IMG/VR virus record: IMGVR_UViG_3300007516_004456
Span: 1-60,976 of that record
Length of the DNA: 60,976 nt
Origin: a virus
Direction: 5' to 3' (one strand)
Each line of letters begins with the position of its first letter. Positions within the stretch are counted from its first letter, which is position 1. The notes under the pieces are model-generated. The model saw only the letters and a program-made list of their open reading frames with translations. It did no database searches and had not been told where the DNA came from. The position numbers and the translations under genes were made by a program. This document shows positions 8,899 to 20,200 of the stretch, one piece after another.

Positions 8899-11679
8899 AT
8901 GCCTCAATCGATAGCGATACCTTATATTGACATTTGCTGGGTCATTGACGAATCAGGCTCAATGTCCGGTGAACACGCTTGGATGGCGACAGCTATTCCT
9001 TCTTTAGAGAATGGGTTAGTCAGTATTGGATATAAAGCATCTAATATACAATGGGGATTGGTTGGTTTCGGTCGTGCTGCAAGTAAAGGCGGACCTTTAG
9101 CTCAATTGCACACACAATTAGGCACAATGTCAGATATACTTACCGGAGTTGGTAGACTTTTTACTACTGGATCGAAAGAGGATGGGTATGAGGCTATCAA
9201 GTTTGCCGTAGACAATATGGTTTGGCGAGATTTTTCAGTTAAAGCAATTATTCTAGTGACAGACGAAAATAGAGATATTGAGGACGCTACAGTTACGCAA
9301 TCTAGCTGGATTAACAGTATGAATAGTCGAGGAATTGTTTTAAACTCGATTCTCAACATAGCCATTACTGGTCCAGGAACTCCTCCGGCAGTCATTGGAG
9401 TTTCATCTGACGGAACTGCGTATAGTGAAGACGGTAATGGAGGGTGGACTTCTCAATCTGGACTGTCTTTCAGTATTAATGATGGACCAGGAGGGGCTGG
9501 TTCGGCAGTTGATTATGCAATTCCGACATTAGTTTACGGTGGTGCTGTTTGGTCTTTGCTTATTTTGAGAAGCGGAGGAAAACAAGCATCTTCATTTGCT
9601 TCAGCATTTACTTATGTTAAAGTTCTTGAGATTTCTGGTTCTCCTCCTTCTGAGGAAACCGAATGTGAACATGAGGTATCTCCGGAAAGTATAGCATGGT
9701 TTTGTTTTAAAGAAGAGGAAGAAGATGACAATATAGATACCGTGATAGATACTACTGATTATACTATTCCGGAAGGATCGGGTGGAGTAGACGCAGGTTT
9801 ACATTTTCGTATTACCTTTTACGCTGATCCAAATCGGAGTTCGGTTGTTGATTCTGCGTTTTCTTTGACTGACCAAAACCGATGGTCGTATAGAGACAGT
9901 GATTTAAGTTTGATTTCTTTGCCGGGTTGTGGAATGCCAATTGGCGATCAACGGGTTGTTATTGTTTATAACCCTAAAATTTTGCCTTCACACCTTATTG
10001 AAAAACAACATGAGGTTCCTGTTTCTGCTGACGGGACTTTAGAAAAATCCCTTGTCTGCGGTGTGACTTATTATGTTTCTGTTGATGTTTATTCTGGTAG
10101 TGGTTTTGTTAATGTTCAAGAGTTGACTTATATAGCAAAATGCGGCAATATTCAAAATGAGATAATAAAAATTTATGACGAAGATGCTGCTCGTTGGATT
10201 TGTAGTGGTCAAGGACAATCAGACCAGAGAGTTACGGAAACTTCCAATAATGCATTGTACCCAGCAATCTCAGGGAACTCAAGAGGTCTATTTAAGATGG
10301 CTTGGGAAGATCATCGTTTTACGAGCACTAATGGATTTATTCAGGATCGTAGAATTTATTCTGCTCATTACAATAGTAATCAAGAAACAATGTGGTCATC
10401 TGGACAGGGGTTCCAGGATAATCAGATTGATGCTGATTTTGGGTTCCCAATTATATTGACTGATTTTTTACAAAACTACTATTTACTTTATTCTAGATTG
10501 AATGAGGTTTATGAAAATAGAATAGTTGTTTCTGATGAAGTTGTAGCAGTAGATGTTTCTACTGTTTATGAATCAACTTTACCTGAAGATCAGACACTTT
10601 TAGTGTCTCAGACAGATCGAGATGTTGAGCAGTATTTGAAAATAAGAGTATACGACCAAGACGTGAAAGGCTCTTTTGTTAGATCGGACGAATTTGCAAC
10701 AGTTGTTGTTGAGGATGGTTTAATTCGTTTGGATGTTAACACTTTACCGAATGCATATGCTATCCGTCTCAGAAATGACCAAAATGAAAATTGGACTGAT
10801 TGGTTGCCTTTAGCTCATGGAACGACAAATCAATTGCCTAATGCTCCTGCCTCTCCTTATAAGGATGTCCTTAAACCCCACCAGATCGATTCTGAGCGAT
10901 TTGTTATTCCTTGGGTTCTATCCCCCGGCAATGGAATCAAAAGAGTTTCAGGGCAACTGCTGACGCTTCTGGGGGTTACTAAGTCTTTTTCGATGGAATG
11001 CATGCTTAATATGAAAGAATTAGCATATTCTGTCAAATTTTTCTCTGACTCTAGCCGATTGATTCCTCTTAGCACCTACCAGGGGTCGTCAATCTCTAAA
11101 AGCGGAACTGTTTATATAGAGGTTGAATTTGACGACAAAGATCGTTTAGAAAAGATTACTACTCTTTCTGCTATTAGTGATTACAGTTGGCTCCCTTCTG
11201 ATTTGACGACTGCTATTCTGACGTTCAATGTTGTACAAGAAGGGATAGAGGATCAGTATAATTTAACACTTACTCCTGTTAGTGGTTCTCCTGGAGTTTA
11301 TAGTGGGTCATTTATCGTGTCGGTAAATGATGGAGTGATTAATAAAGATGGAACTTCATTGGTTGTTGTCAATTTGCCTGATCCGTTGCGTAGATTTTTC
11401 TCGCCGAATCAAACAGCAGATACTTTTACCGGAGACAAGAACAGATTGATTTTCGGAGCTGCCGATCCTATTAATGCTATGAACTTACCTTTAATGGGAG
11501 ATAATCGTAGAAATTATCAACCATATTTCAATTCCGTTGATTCTGATACAATAATTAATAAAGATAATCTTGGTAAAGAGAAGACGTCTATGACGTTGGA
11601 TGAATTTAAAAATTTATATAGCACAGATGATCCTCGATTTGTATTTGGAAATCCCAAGCAACAGAGGGAGGATAAGTAA
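8899..11679 (+). CDS. Virion protein with N-terminal VWA (MIDAS) domain
   Basis: A 926-residue protein. Residues ~8-240 form a von Willebrand factor A domain: a first strand ending in the metal-binding DESGS (D17-x-S19-x-S21), a second strand (WGLVGFG), a helix start at GSKEDGYEAI, and ILVTDENRD supplying the last MIDAS Asp. VWA domains bind protein ligands through a divalent metal. An acidic linker (FKEEEEDDN) follows. Next comes a beta module (FRITFYADPNRSS, ~305) that also occurs in two other proteins here, then a propeller-type blade (MAWEDHRF, ~467) and further beta-rich sequence. It has no signal peptide or transmembrane segment. The gene follows the glycosyltransferase by 6 nt and shares the A of its TAA stop with the next ATG (TAATG). 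The role is inferred as tail or fibre assembly or adhesion. Confidence 0.8.
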   Translation: MPQSIAIPYIDICWVIDESGSMSGEHAWMATAIPSLENGLVSIGYKASNIQWGLVGFGRAASKGGPLAQLHTQLGTMSDILTGVGRLFTTGSKEDGYEAIKFAVDNMVWRDFSVKAIILVTDENRDIEDATVTQSSWINSMNSRGIVLNSILNIAITGPGTPPAVIGVSSDGTAYSEDGNGGWTSQSGLSFSINDGPGGAGSAVDYAIPTLVYGGAVWSLLILRSGGKQASSFASAFTYVKVLEISGSPPSEETECEHEVSPESIAWFCFKEEEEDDNIDTVIDTTDYTIPEGSGGVDAGLHFRITFYADPNRSSVVDSAFSLTDQNRWSYRDSDLSLISLPGCGMPIGDQRVVIVYNPKILPSHLIEKQHEVPVSADGTLEKSLVCGVTYYVSVDVYSGSGFVNVQELTYIAKCGNIQNEIIKIYDEDAARWICSGQGQSDQRVTETSNNALYPAISGNSRGLFKMAWEDHRFTSTNGFIQDRRIYSAHYNSNQETMWSSGQGFQDNQIDADFGFPIILTDFLQNYYLLYSRLNEVYENRIVVSDEVVAVDVSTVYESTLPEDQTLLVSQTDRDVEQYLKIRVYDQDVKGSFVRSDEFATVVVEDGLIRLDVNTLPNAYAIRLRNDQNENWTDWLPLAHGTTNQLPNAPASPYKDVLKPHQIDSERFVIPWVLSPGNGIKRVSGQLLTLLGVTKSFSMECMLNMKELAYSVKFFSDSSRLIPLSTYQGSSISKSGTVYIEVEFDDKDRLEKITTLSAISDYSWLPSDLTTAILTFNVVQEGIEDQYNLTLTPVSGSPGVYSGSFIVSVNDGVINKDGTSLVVVNLPDPLRRFFSPNQTADTFTGDKNRLIFGAADPINAMNLPLMGDNRRNYQPYFNSVDSDTIINKDNLGKEKTSMTLDEFKNLYSTDDPRFVFGNPKQQREDK

Positions 11680-13136
11680 TGAGCGAGCTTGATACTAGTA
11701 GCGTTGAGCCGGTTATATCTATCTCTAGTCCTCATGGAGGCGAGAGTATTTTCGAGCGACAAATCACTGTGCAATGGCAACCAAATGTGTTGCCTGATAC
11801 TTATTTTGGTGGATTCTATGAGATTTTCTATACCGATAATTATCGTTTGGACGAAGAGAACGATTGGCGAATTATAGGGACAGCACCTTTTGCTTCATCG
11901 TCATATCAATGGGTGTTGCCGAACGGTTTATATAGCGATAGATGCCGTCTGTCTATACGAGTTAGATTTAGAGATGCAAGTTGGGGTCGCATGTCGGTCT
12001 CTCCTGGGGATTTTGCAATTCGTAGAAAAATTATTCACGCTCCTACATTTGTGTCTCCTTTATCTAATTCTCATTACGAACAAGTAGTGCCAATAGTGTT
12101 TGATTCGGCGGCGATCAGAAATAGTGCTTCTAGAAATGCGTACTATTATGTTTTTTATGATAGTGAAAAGAAAGGGATTGATTGGCGTCAGATAGGAAGA
12201 GAATTACGAGTTGGAGAAACTTTATTTTGGGATGTGTCTGTACTACCGTCGTCTAACGACTATAGGTTAAGAGCATTTCTTGTTGATGGTGTAGGAAATA
12301 GGTCGAAAGGCGTTTTTGTTAACAATATAAGTATAGGACATAAAGGAAGGTTAATTGTTGATACGGTAGCACCTCAAGGAAGTATTGTTGTAGCTAATAG
12401 ACAGCAGTATGTTCGTGAACGAGATGTTATTCTTCAATTGTTTGCAATAGACGAGCTAACCGGAGTTGCTTCCGCTGAGATTACTGAGACTAACGTAACC
12501 GATAATACTACCACAAATTCCGAAGAACCACATGCTCAGGTTAAGAGCTGGACTCTTAGTGAAAACGATGGACGTAAACGATTACAGGCTGTTTTCACGG
12601 ATAATGCTGGAAATAAACTCAGTAGTTCAGTATACAAGTATGCAAGAACTTATTTTGACGTTAATGCTGAGATTATTGATATAGTTAAATTAACTGACGA
12701 TATTTATGTTTTAGTTTCTGGTTCTTCGCCGGCATTATATCAAGGACAGAATATTTGGCTTACTCTATCGGACACTCCAACGGCAATGGAAGTCTATTCT
12801 GGAACTATATATATTGGGACTAGAAACTCTATTAATAGAGGAAAATTGAGCATAGTTAGTGGGTCAGATATTATAGAGGCAATTGAGTTTACGTCTAATG
12901 ATTCATCTATTAATGCTATGGAGGTTATTGATACAACTCTTTATATGGGATTACAGAATGGAATGTTGTATTCTTATGATGGAACATCGTTTACTCTATT
13001 AACTACTTTTGGATTTAAAATAGCAACTCTTGTTGCTAAGGATGATGTTTTAATTATTGGTTTTGAAAATTCTTCGGATATTTATGTGTATGATGGTATG
13101 TCGTTTGTTCTAGCAGAGGTATTGAATGGCAGTTAA
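11679..13136 (+). CDS. Putative virion protein, Ig-like domains plus propeller repeats
   Basis: A 485-residue protein starting with an ATG overlapping the previous stop (TAATG), preceded by a good Shine-Dalgarno (GGGAGG). Residues ~1-225 look like two Ig/FN3-type beta domains (FVSPLSNSHYEQVVPIVFDS). A module beginning VDTVAPQGS at ~227 with FTDNAGN is related to the DTTPPQG module of the large protein at 17212-22983. The C-terminal ~150 residues contain propeller-type blades (AMEVYSGTIYIGTRN; AMEVIDTTLYMGLQNGMLYS). No enzymatic residues are seen. It is likely another fibre or baseplate component co-translated with its neighbours; the exact role is not recognised. Confidence 0.65.
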   Translation: MSELDTSSVEPVISISSPHGGESIFERQITVQWQPNVLPDTYFGGFYEIFYTDNYRLDEENDWRIIGTAPFASSSYQWVLPNGLYSDRCRLSIRVRFRDASWGRMSVSPGDFAIRRKIIHAPTFVSPLSNSHYEQVVPIVFDSAAIRNSASRNAYYYVFYDSEKKGIDWRQIGRELRVGETLFWDVSVLPSSNDYRLRAFLVDGVGNRSKGVFVNNISIGHKGRLIVDTVAPQGSIVVANRQQYVRERDVILQLFAIDELTGVASAEITETNVTDNTTTNSEEPHAQVKSWTLSENDGRKRLQAVFTDNAGNKLSSSVYKYARTYFDVNAEIIDIVKLTDDIYVLVSGSSPALYQGQNIWLTLSDTPTAMEVYSGTIYIGTRNSINRGKLSIVSGSDIIEAIEFTSNDSSINAMEVIDTTLYMGLQNGMLYSYDGTSFTLLTTFGFKIATLVAKDDVLIIGFENSSDIYVYDGMSFVLAEVLNGS

Positions 13137-14109
13137 TAAATCGGATATTAAATACTATTTAACTAGCTTAGAGGAAAGTATAGCGCAATCTTATGGTTCG
13201 CAATCTATAGGCGGATATATCAGCACAACGTTGTTATATCCGGAAACTACTTTATCTGTGGCATCTGTTCTTACTACAGATACGACTTCTTTTAGCCTGA
13301 CTAATATTACTAATTTTTCTGGGTTGGAATACGTCGGAATAAACAATGAGGTAATTCAAGTTCCTTCTATTAGTAGCACTTCAATAGATGCAACTACTCG
13401 ATCTTTAAACGAAAGAGTTAATGCTCATGATAATTTAGATAGAGTATGGGGATTATCTAGGAGCGGGTTATTTAATACTCAATTTAATGTTGAACGTAAA
13501 CAATTTCGTTGTATTGCCATTAAGAATACCTCTACTACTGAGACGGCGTTTGGATTGACTATCTATTTACTTAGTAATAGTTATAACCAGTCATCTAATA
13601 TTCGTATTGCTATAGAAACACCTCAAGCAGACTATGAATCAAGCTCAGCAACGGGAGGTTCGGAGATTCAATTGATTGATAGTTCGTTAATTGGACAGTT
13701 TCTAGATGACCATTTTGAGGATTGTTTACTATCTATGACGAGTGGTAGTAATTCCGGTCAGGCTCGTATCGTTTCTTCTTTTGATTCTGCTACTGGAACT
13801 TTTGTTCTAGATTCGTCGATGCCTTCTGATATAGAATCAGGTGATACCTATACGATTGATCCTACTCCTGCTCAAAGATTGGCTTCTGGAATTATATCTC
13901 CATCTATTAATTCTGGTTTAGTTACAACGTTCCAGTCTCCTTCTGCCGCATCTCCTTTAGGTATTAATGTTAACGGAGAGCGAGATCATGGTGATGATTT
14001 GCAAGCGAATGATGTTATCTATGTCTGGATTGAAAGAACTTTAGTGAAAAACGCAATGTCTAAAAATGCGAATTCTGGTATGATAGGAATTCGCTATTCG
14101 GATACATAA
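13126..14109 (+). CDS. Putative tail/baseplate structural protein
   Basis: A 327-residue beta-rich protein whose ATG overlaps the upstream gene by 11 nt, with GAGG six nt upstream of the start. It contains SMTSGSNSGQARIVSSFD around residues 205-222, resembling the T-x-G-x-x-x-G-Q-x-R-x-I element found in many phage tail and fibre proteins. A region near residue 75 (YVGINNEVIQV) is also typical of phage structural proteins by appearance. It is Ser/Thr-rich with no visible catalytic motif. Placement between fibre-like genes supports a virion role; a finer assignment is not possible. Confidence 0.6.
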   Translation: MAVNKSDIKYYLTSLEESIAQSYGSQSIGGYISTTLLYPETTLSVASVLTTDTTSFSLTNITNFSGLEYVGINNEVIQVPSISSTSIDATTRSLNERVNAHDNLDRVWGLSRSGLFNTQFNVERKQFRCIAIKNTSTTETAFGLTIYLLSNSYNQSSNIRIAIETPQADYESSSATGGSEIQLIDSSLIGQFLDDHFEDCLLSMTSGSNSGQARIVSSFDSATGTFVLDSSMPSDIESGDTYTIDPTPAQRLASGIISPSINSGLVTTFQSPSAASPLGINVNGERDHGDDLQANDVIYVWIERTLVKNAMSKNANSGMIGIRYSDT

Positions 14110-14110
14110 T

Positions 14111-15100
14111 ATGGCTTGGAATACTAATTTAAAACTTTTTCTTTCATTTTCATCAATCAATATTATTGATGAGGTTGATGGTGGTGTTTTTTCTGCGGTT
14201 GGAGATCAAAATATTGAGATCGATAGTGTTCGTGGGATGCAGATGAAACGAAGTCAAAGCATATCTGGTTCTACTGATTTGGATATTCCTGGAACGGGGT
14301 TAGCGTCTGTCGCTTTTTGGTTATATTCAACAAATCCTGGACTTGCTAGAAATCCGTCTACTGGAGATTTAGAACCGATTCAGATGCCTATTTTTGATGT
14401 TTTCGTTGACGGTGTTGATTTTGTTATGTTGGCCTATGAGGAAACTCAGCTAAGCGGTAACAATGTTCTTGTATTTAAGGCGTGGGATTCTAGTGAAGTA
14501 GAATATACGGTTACAAGCAGTGAATATACTGTTGATCGTTGGCATCATTTTACTTTGATCGTAGACGGATCAGGGTCGGCGACAATGACTATTGTTATTG
14601 ATGGGCTTACTGATATTTCTACAGGTGGTCTTCTTGCGGATTTGAATACTGGTTCTTCATATACTACTTCTATTAACAGATATGCTCCGGGAAATATATA
14701 TCAAAAGATTGGCAATACAGGAATAATTGATGATTTTTTGTTTTTTAATACAAATTTAGCAACAACAGCGATAGCGGAATTAATATATGCTGGTCCGGAA
14801 TTTGTTTATGATACACAGTACGCAGACGATCATGAAATTTATTTACCATTGATCTATGATGATCCCTATGCAGTTACAACTTCTGCTTTTATTTCGGATG
14901 GTGTGCAATTACATGCAACTCGTTCTGATGGCTTATTGCTTTCTGGAGAGAGGATTCTATGGCAGCGACGTTTACGTTTTGATGGACAAAATATTGATGA
15001 AAATGATTTGCCAAAAGATATATCGATAAATGGTGCTGGCGTAGTATTTGGGAATAATAGTATTAAGATTACGGATGGGATAATATCTCTACACAAATGA
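14111..15100 (+). CDS. LamG/concanavalin-like lectin-domain virion protein
   Basis: A 329-residue protein with a laminin-G/concanavalin-A-like jelly roll over residues ~45-220. The visible signature is VAFWLYS, then VDRWHHFTLIVDGSG and MTIVIDGL, followed by IDDFLFFN, the usual order for the LamG/Pentraxin fold. Such domains commonly bind glycans or proteins. The ATG starts one base after the upstream stop, and the gene ends in an ATGA overlap with the next one. No Shine-Dalgarno is evident, so translational coupling is likely. A receptor-binding or fibre-tip role is inferred. Similar LamG domains occur in the proteins starting at 15097 and 29409. Confidence 0.7.
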   Translation: MAWNTNLKLFLSFSSINIIDEVDGGVFSAVGDQNIEIDSVRGMQMKRSQSISGSTDLDIPGTGLASVAFWLYSTNPGLARNPSTGDLEPIQMPIFDVFVDGVDFVMLAYEETQLSGNNVLVFKAWDSSEVEYTVTSSEYTVDRWHHFTLIVDGSGSATMTIVIDGLTDISTGGLLADLNTGSSYTTSINRYAPGNIYQKIGNTGIIDDFLFFNTNLATTAIAELIYAGPEFVYDTQYADDHEIYLPLIYDDPYAVTTSAFISDGVQLHATRSDGLLLSGERILWQRRLRFDGQNIDENDLPKDISINGAGVVFGNNSIKITDGIISLHK

Positions 15101-17199
15101 GTATACAGATTACATCATATATTAATGGACAGAATGCATCATCTTCTGTGATTCGAGTAACAGATCAAAGGGTTACGGTGTCATGGGTAGTGGTTCAGGA
15201 CGTTATTCTGATCCCAAGCGAATACGCTCTTGAGACAGATACAACTAATCAAACTGGTTATGAGATTCGCATTGGAACAAGCTTGACTAATTGGGGAGTG
15301 TCTGCTTTTATTGGAGATCTTTATCAAAGCGGAGTTGAAGTTTCTGTTGAACAGCAAGTTGCTAGAGACTTTGTTAATTTAACTAGAGGCGTTCTTTACT
15401 ATGGACAGGTACGTCTTTATGACGATGCAGGGCGAACAAGTGATTGGGATACATTCCAGTTTAGATTTAATACGCTTCCGGAATTATCATCTGTTTCAAT
15501 AAGCCCTGACGATCCATCGTTAGATACAGACATAGATCTGCAATATGAATTTAATGCTATTGATGTGACTGCTACTGGAACAGTTTTGACTCGTTGGTAT
15601 AGAGATGGACAGCGACAGCAACATCTAGACAATGCTTTAAGTGTTAATTCTCGCTTTCTGAGATACGGAGACACCTGGTCCGTTGATGTATTTCCATATG
15701 ACGGATATCAATCTGGTCCTCGTATGAGTACTCAGGCTGTTACTGTTGCTACCTCATCTCCTGTTGCTTCCAATGTTCAGATTTTACCTGAAAATCCTAA
15801 TGAAAACGATATTCTTAAGGCGGATTTTACTTTTGCTGGCGACATAGAAGAAGATAATAGTAGAATTAGATGGTTTGTTAATGATTCTCAGATTACATCC
15901 GAGAATGACAAACAGTATGTAAGGTTAAATTTTTCTGCTGGAGATATTGTCCGTTGCGAAGTTCAACCTTTTGATGGTTATTCTTTAGGATATTCTATTA
16001 GTTCATCAGAGGTTACGATTTTAGCATCTTCGTTTTTTGTTTATAATATTAGAATAAATGGGGATATTAATACACAAAATGTTTCATCACAACAACCATT
16101 AATTTCTTGGGATGTACGATCTCCTGTAAATAGATCTCATCAATATGCATCGGTTAGAATAGGTTCATTCTATGGAGACGGAAGTGCATATTCTGAGGTT
16201 TTGGAAATTGATGGTAATGAAGTTTCTATACCTGTAAATACGCTTGAACGAGGTAGAGATTATTATGTTGCAGTCTCGGTAAGTGACACAACGACTTTTG
16301 ATCGTTATGCATTTGCTAAATTTTCAACTATTGGTTCACGATGGGCGGAAGAAGTTTCTAATAGTACCGGCTGGACAATGGAAACAGTTTTTGAGATAGT
16401 CAGTGGTAGCGATAATAATGAAAATAGACAGATTGTTAGAATCAGCGATGGGTCGAAATTTGCTGAAATAAAAATTCATCCCAATAGAATATCTTTGTTA
16501 TCTAGTGAATTGACAGAGAGTCTAACTCAAACAATGACGGGATCTAAAACATTAACTGTCGCAGGGCATGGTAGTGATATTAAAGTTTATCTAGATAGTG
16601 ATTTAGTAATAGATGGAACCGGACTATTTAATCAAATAGATAACGAAAGAGTGCTTGAATTTGGAACACAGAGCGAAAATAAATTAGGAGTTCGTTATTA
16701 TGCTTTCCAGTATTCAACGGCTGGGTCGTTTGAGCCTGGAATATCATCGCAATATAATTCATTGCAGTTCTACCCGTTAATTTCTTTTGGAGATGTTGAT
16801 GCAATTGCATCTGCTAGCGAGTTAGATGATGATGAGGTTAATATCTTCGTTGCCGTAAACAATAAGGAAGAAGGTTCTTCGACTATTTATAGTATAGAAA
16901 AGTATCAGCAAGCAGTTACTTTGCCAACTGTTCCTCGTACGTTAACTCCTGTTTATTCTATTTCTCGATCTCCTGATGGTAAATATGCATTTTTAGGACA
17001 TGCGAGAGGAGCAAGTCGCATTAAGGGATATGCCATACCTGCTTGGGACTATTCTGTAGACCTGACATCTAATGGGTCGGAGGCTACTATGGCATCTGGA
17101 TGGAGACTAGTACAGAATGTAGGTTCTAATGTTTCAAGTTTTGATTCTGATGGATTGGAGATTGATACGACCTTTTCTAATGTAGGGGCAATAACTTAA
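15097..17199 (+). CDS. Ig/FN3-repeat virion protein with LamG-like domain
   Basis: A 700-residue protein whose ATG overlaps the previous stop (ATGA). Residues ~130-225 and ~225-310 form two related Ig-like repeats with the pattern ...P-x-x-P-x-x-x-D-x-L..Y.F....RW(Y/F)..., each ending in a V-x-P-(Y/F)-D-G-Y segment (VDVFPYDGYQSG; CEVQPFDGYSLG). The same repeat recurs three times at the C-terminus of the 2,972-residue protein. An FN3-like domain follows (~325-415), then a LamG-like region from ~420 (STGWTMETVFEIVSGS). The tail resembles a propeller strand (SISRSPDGKYAFLGH). No enzymatic motifs are seen. It is probably a fibre or baseplate protein. Confidence 0.65.
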   Translation: MSIQITSYINGQNASSSVIRVTDQRVTVSWVVVQDVILIPSEYALETDTTNQTGYEIRIGTSLTNWGVSAFIGDLYQSGVEVSVEQQVARDFVNLTRGVLYYGQVRLYDDAGRTSDWDTFQFRFNTLPELSSVSISPDDPSLDTDIDLQYEFNAIDVTATGTVLTRWYRDGQRQQHLDNALSVNSRFLRYGDTWSVDVFPYDGYQSGPRMSTQAVTVATSSPVASNVQILPENPNENDILKADFTFAGDIEEDNSRIRWFVNDSQITSENDKQYVRLNFSAGDIVRCEVQPFDGYSLGYSISSSEVTILASSFFVYNIRINGDINTQNVSSQQPLISWDVRSPVNRSHQYASVRIGSFYGDGSAYSEVLEIDGNEVSIPVNTLERGRDYYVAVSVSDTTTFDRYAFAKFSTIGSRWAEEVSNSTGWTMETVFEIVSGSDNNENRQIVRISDGSKFAEIKIHPNRISLLSSELTESLTQTMTGSKTLTVAGHGSDIKVYLDSDLVIDGTGLFNQIDNERVLEFGTQSENKLGVRYYAFQYSTAGSFEPGISSQYNSLQFYPLISFGDVDAIASASELDDDEVNIFVAVNNKEEGSSTIYSIEKYQQAVTLPTVPRTLTPVYSISRSPDGKYAFLGHARGASRIKGYAIPAWDYSVDLTSNGSEATMASGWRLVQNVGSNVSSFDSDGLEIDTTFSNVGAIT

Positions 17200-17211
17200 T
17201 GAGGTCAGATT

Positions 17212-20200
17212 ATGACTGATATCATCGACGATAGATTAGAACCAACATGTGAAGATCCTTCACAGGATTCTACTGAATATTGTTATTTTGGAGACCTTAG
17301 TGTCGATCAGTACAGCTCGATTCATGGAGGTAAGTGGTATTACGCTCATGACAAGCCAGGTACTCCATGGCATGATCGTGTTGACAATACGAAAGGTTGG
17401 ACGTTTGATTTTACGCTGCGTGTTATTGCCGTGGAAAACAGCGAAGGTTTAACTGAGACGGTAAAACCTGACGGGTTAGGTGTTTATGTAAACGACGGCA
17501 CAGCAATGGAAGTTCTTTACTTTTTTACACAAGAGATTGTTTTCGAAAATGCAGATGTAAAAATTTTATACGACACGACTGCGTTAACTGATTATCGATT
17601 GCTTGGTAAAGGGAATGGTTTGCAATTATTTGCTAAATCTAATACTGAGGTTCAATATAAATTAATTGCTGATGTTCCGTTTAAAGAGACGGCTTCCGTT
17701 GAGGATAATTCTAGCAAAGCTGCTCAGGTTGTTGATACAAATGGAGATATTCATGCAGTTTGGCAAAATGATGGTGGAGGTTTGTCTAAAATTTATTATG
17801 CTAAATACACAAACAGCACATGGTCCGATCCTGAATTGTTGCTATCCGATGAATTCAACTCATTAAATCCAGATTTGACTGTTGATTCTCGTGGCTTTTT
17901 GTATTTAGTATATGAGTCTCGTCGAGGGGAACAATCTACTGTTGGTTTTATGTACAAAAATTTGATCGGTTGGAGCTCTCCTGAATTTTTAGGAGGAGCT
18001 GCTGATTGGGCGGTTAATCCGTCTATAGCGGTAGATAGTAATGATAATGTTCATATTGTGTGGGAAGATGATAGATTATTACATCCTGAAATCTTTTATG
18101 CTCGCAGACTTCGACAGACAGGGACATGGGACAGCGTTTACGCTGATCCTTACACTGGCGGTTTTGGAGAACATGAAGCAGTTCATAGAGCTACACAAAC
18201 TGATTTAGGGGCATTTAGACCATCGATTACAACTTATCACCAGAGAGTATATATCAGTTATACAGAAAAGCTTTCTGACGATACTAGCACAATATCTTTA
18301 ATGGAATACAGTCAAACTACGGAATCTTGGTCCGGTCCTGTTGATGTAATCAATGGAGAATATGCGGCTCGTCGAGCGGATCATTCTGATATTCTTTCTC
18401 ATGTTAGTGGTAATATATTTGTTGTTTGGCAGGATGATACTACAGGAGTAGAAGAGATTTACAGTGCTACACTCTATTCTAGCATGCTGTTCATGAATGC
18501 TGCGATACAGTTAACGGATGCAGGAACCATTGCTTATCGCCATCCGAAATTATCAATGCATTCGACGAATGGAAATTTGTATGTAGTTTGGTATGGAGAA
18601 TCTCTAACAGCAGAAATAGGAGCTGTTATAAACGACGACACTCTATTGTCATCGGGTAATTCTGCAATCTATTTAGCTTCATATGATTATCTTAATAATG
18701 ATTGGCGTAGTAGTAATCAAGGGGAATATGATACCATATTCACAACCGTAAAAGATAGAAGGGCAATGTCTCCTGCTGTTCCTAACAGTTTTACTGGATC
18801 ATTGCATATTTTGTACGATGCAATAGAATCCGAATCTGGTGGTGACGGATATCTGCCACAGACTGAATTTTATTCTGAAATTTATGATGGTATTTATGAC
18901 TTGTCGGAGGTAGAAACATTCGCATTTGTAGACGAAGAATACGTTGAAAGAGACATACAGATAAGCGGTCAAGGTTTACGGAAAGAGATTAGGTTTGGTG
19001 ACTTTTCCAATGTTTTGAGTTGTAATTTTATCTTTGAAAATATAAATTACTATCTTGGAGATGCTGTTAACCCTTTAGAAGTTCTTGCAATTTCCCCAAA
19101 ACAATTTGGGTTTGATGAAATGAGGGTTTTCGATTCTGTTGTTAACAATTATGGTGATGCATGGTTAGCGACAACAAAGGGTTTGATATTTTTTTATAAT
19201 TCAGATAATACAATATATCGTCCATCGAATTTAACTTCAGAAATTATTCGTGGGGTTGCTTTTTCTAGTGATAATGTTATATTTTGTGTCGCATTAGGAC
19301 GTAAAATATATTACAGTACAGATCATGCAACATTTGTAGAATTGACAGGTCACGCTTTGACAGATAATGACGACGGAGAGATTACTAGTATCGCTTTTGA
19401 CGATCAAAATCGTATGATTTTAGGTATGGAAAAAGGTATTAGAATTTTTAATATTATTGTAACCAATGAGTTTGATAATGTTTTATCTATTACTGGGTCG
19501 AAAGAAACTATTTCTGAGGTCGAAGGGGAATATGTAACATGTGTTGAGTCTGATGTAAATAACGTTATTTGGATTGGAACTAAAAATGGATTGGTTCGAT
19601 TGTTTAAATCCAATACATTGCGATTTACAACAAATCAGGGGTTGCAGTCAAATTATATAAATGGAATTGCTTTGCGTAGCCCATCTATTCGCTATATAGC
19701 AACTAGATCGGGAATAGCTCGTATGGTTGGATCTAGTATAGACTCAATGGATTCGAGCAATGTTGATATTTTATCCAATAATGTTAAAGCCGTTTCTTGG
19801 ACTGATCCAGATATCCTTTGGGCTTCCACGCTGTCTTACGTTAATCAAATTAAGGTTGATGATTTTGATGGCAATCACACTGTTGTGCGATATGGACCTA
19901 GCGATTATTCTTTGGAGTCGGATGCTTTCGATGACCAAAGAACATTTTTTATTAACGTAGAAGGTTCTGCTTTTGAAAATGTCAGTATCCCAGAAAATGC
20001 AGTTGTTGAGATTTATTTAAATGGAAACAAGATAGATTTTGGATATGAATTATCAAGAAGTCAAAAGGTTTTGCGATTTTTAATGGATTTGCAATCATCT
20101 GATATTATTGATGTTGTAATACGAAATGATGTTAAGATTTACACTTCGTTATCACAAAATAGAGCTGCCGTTGCATCTCAGGGGGCAAAGACTATTGAAG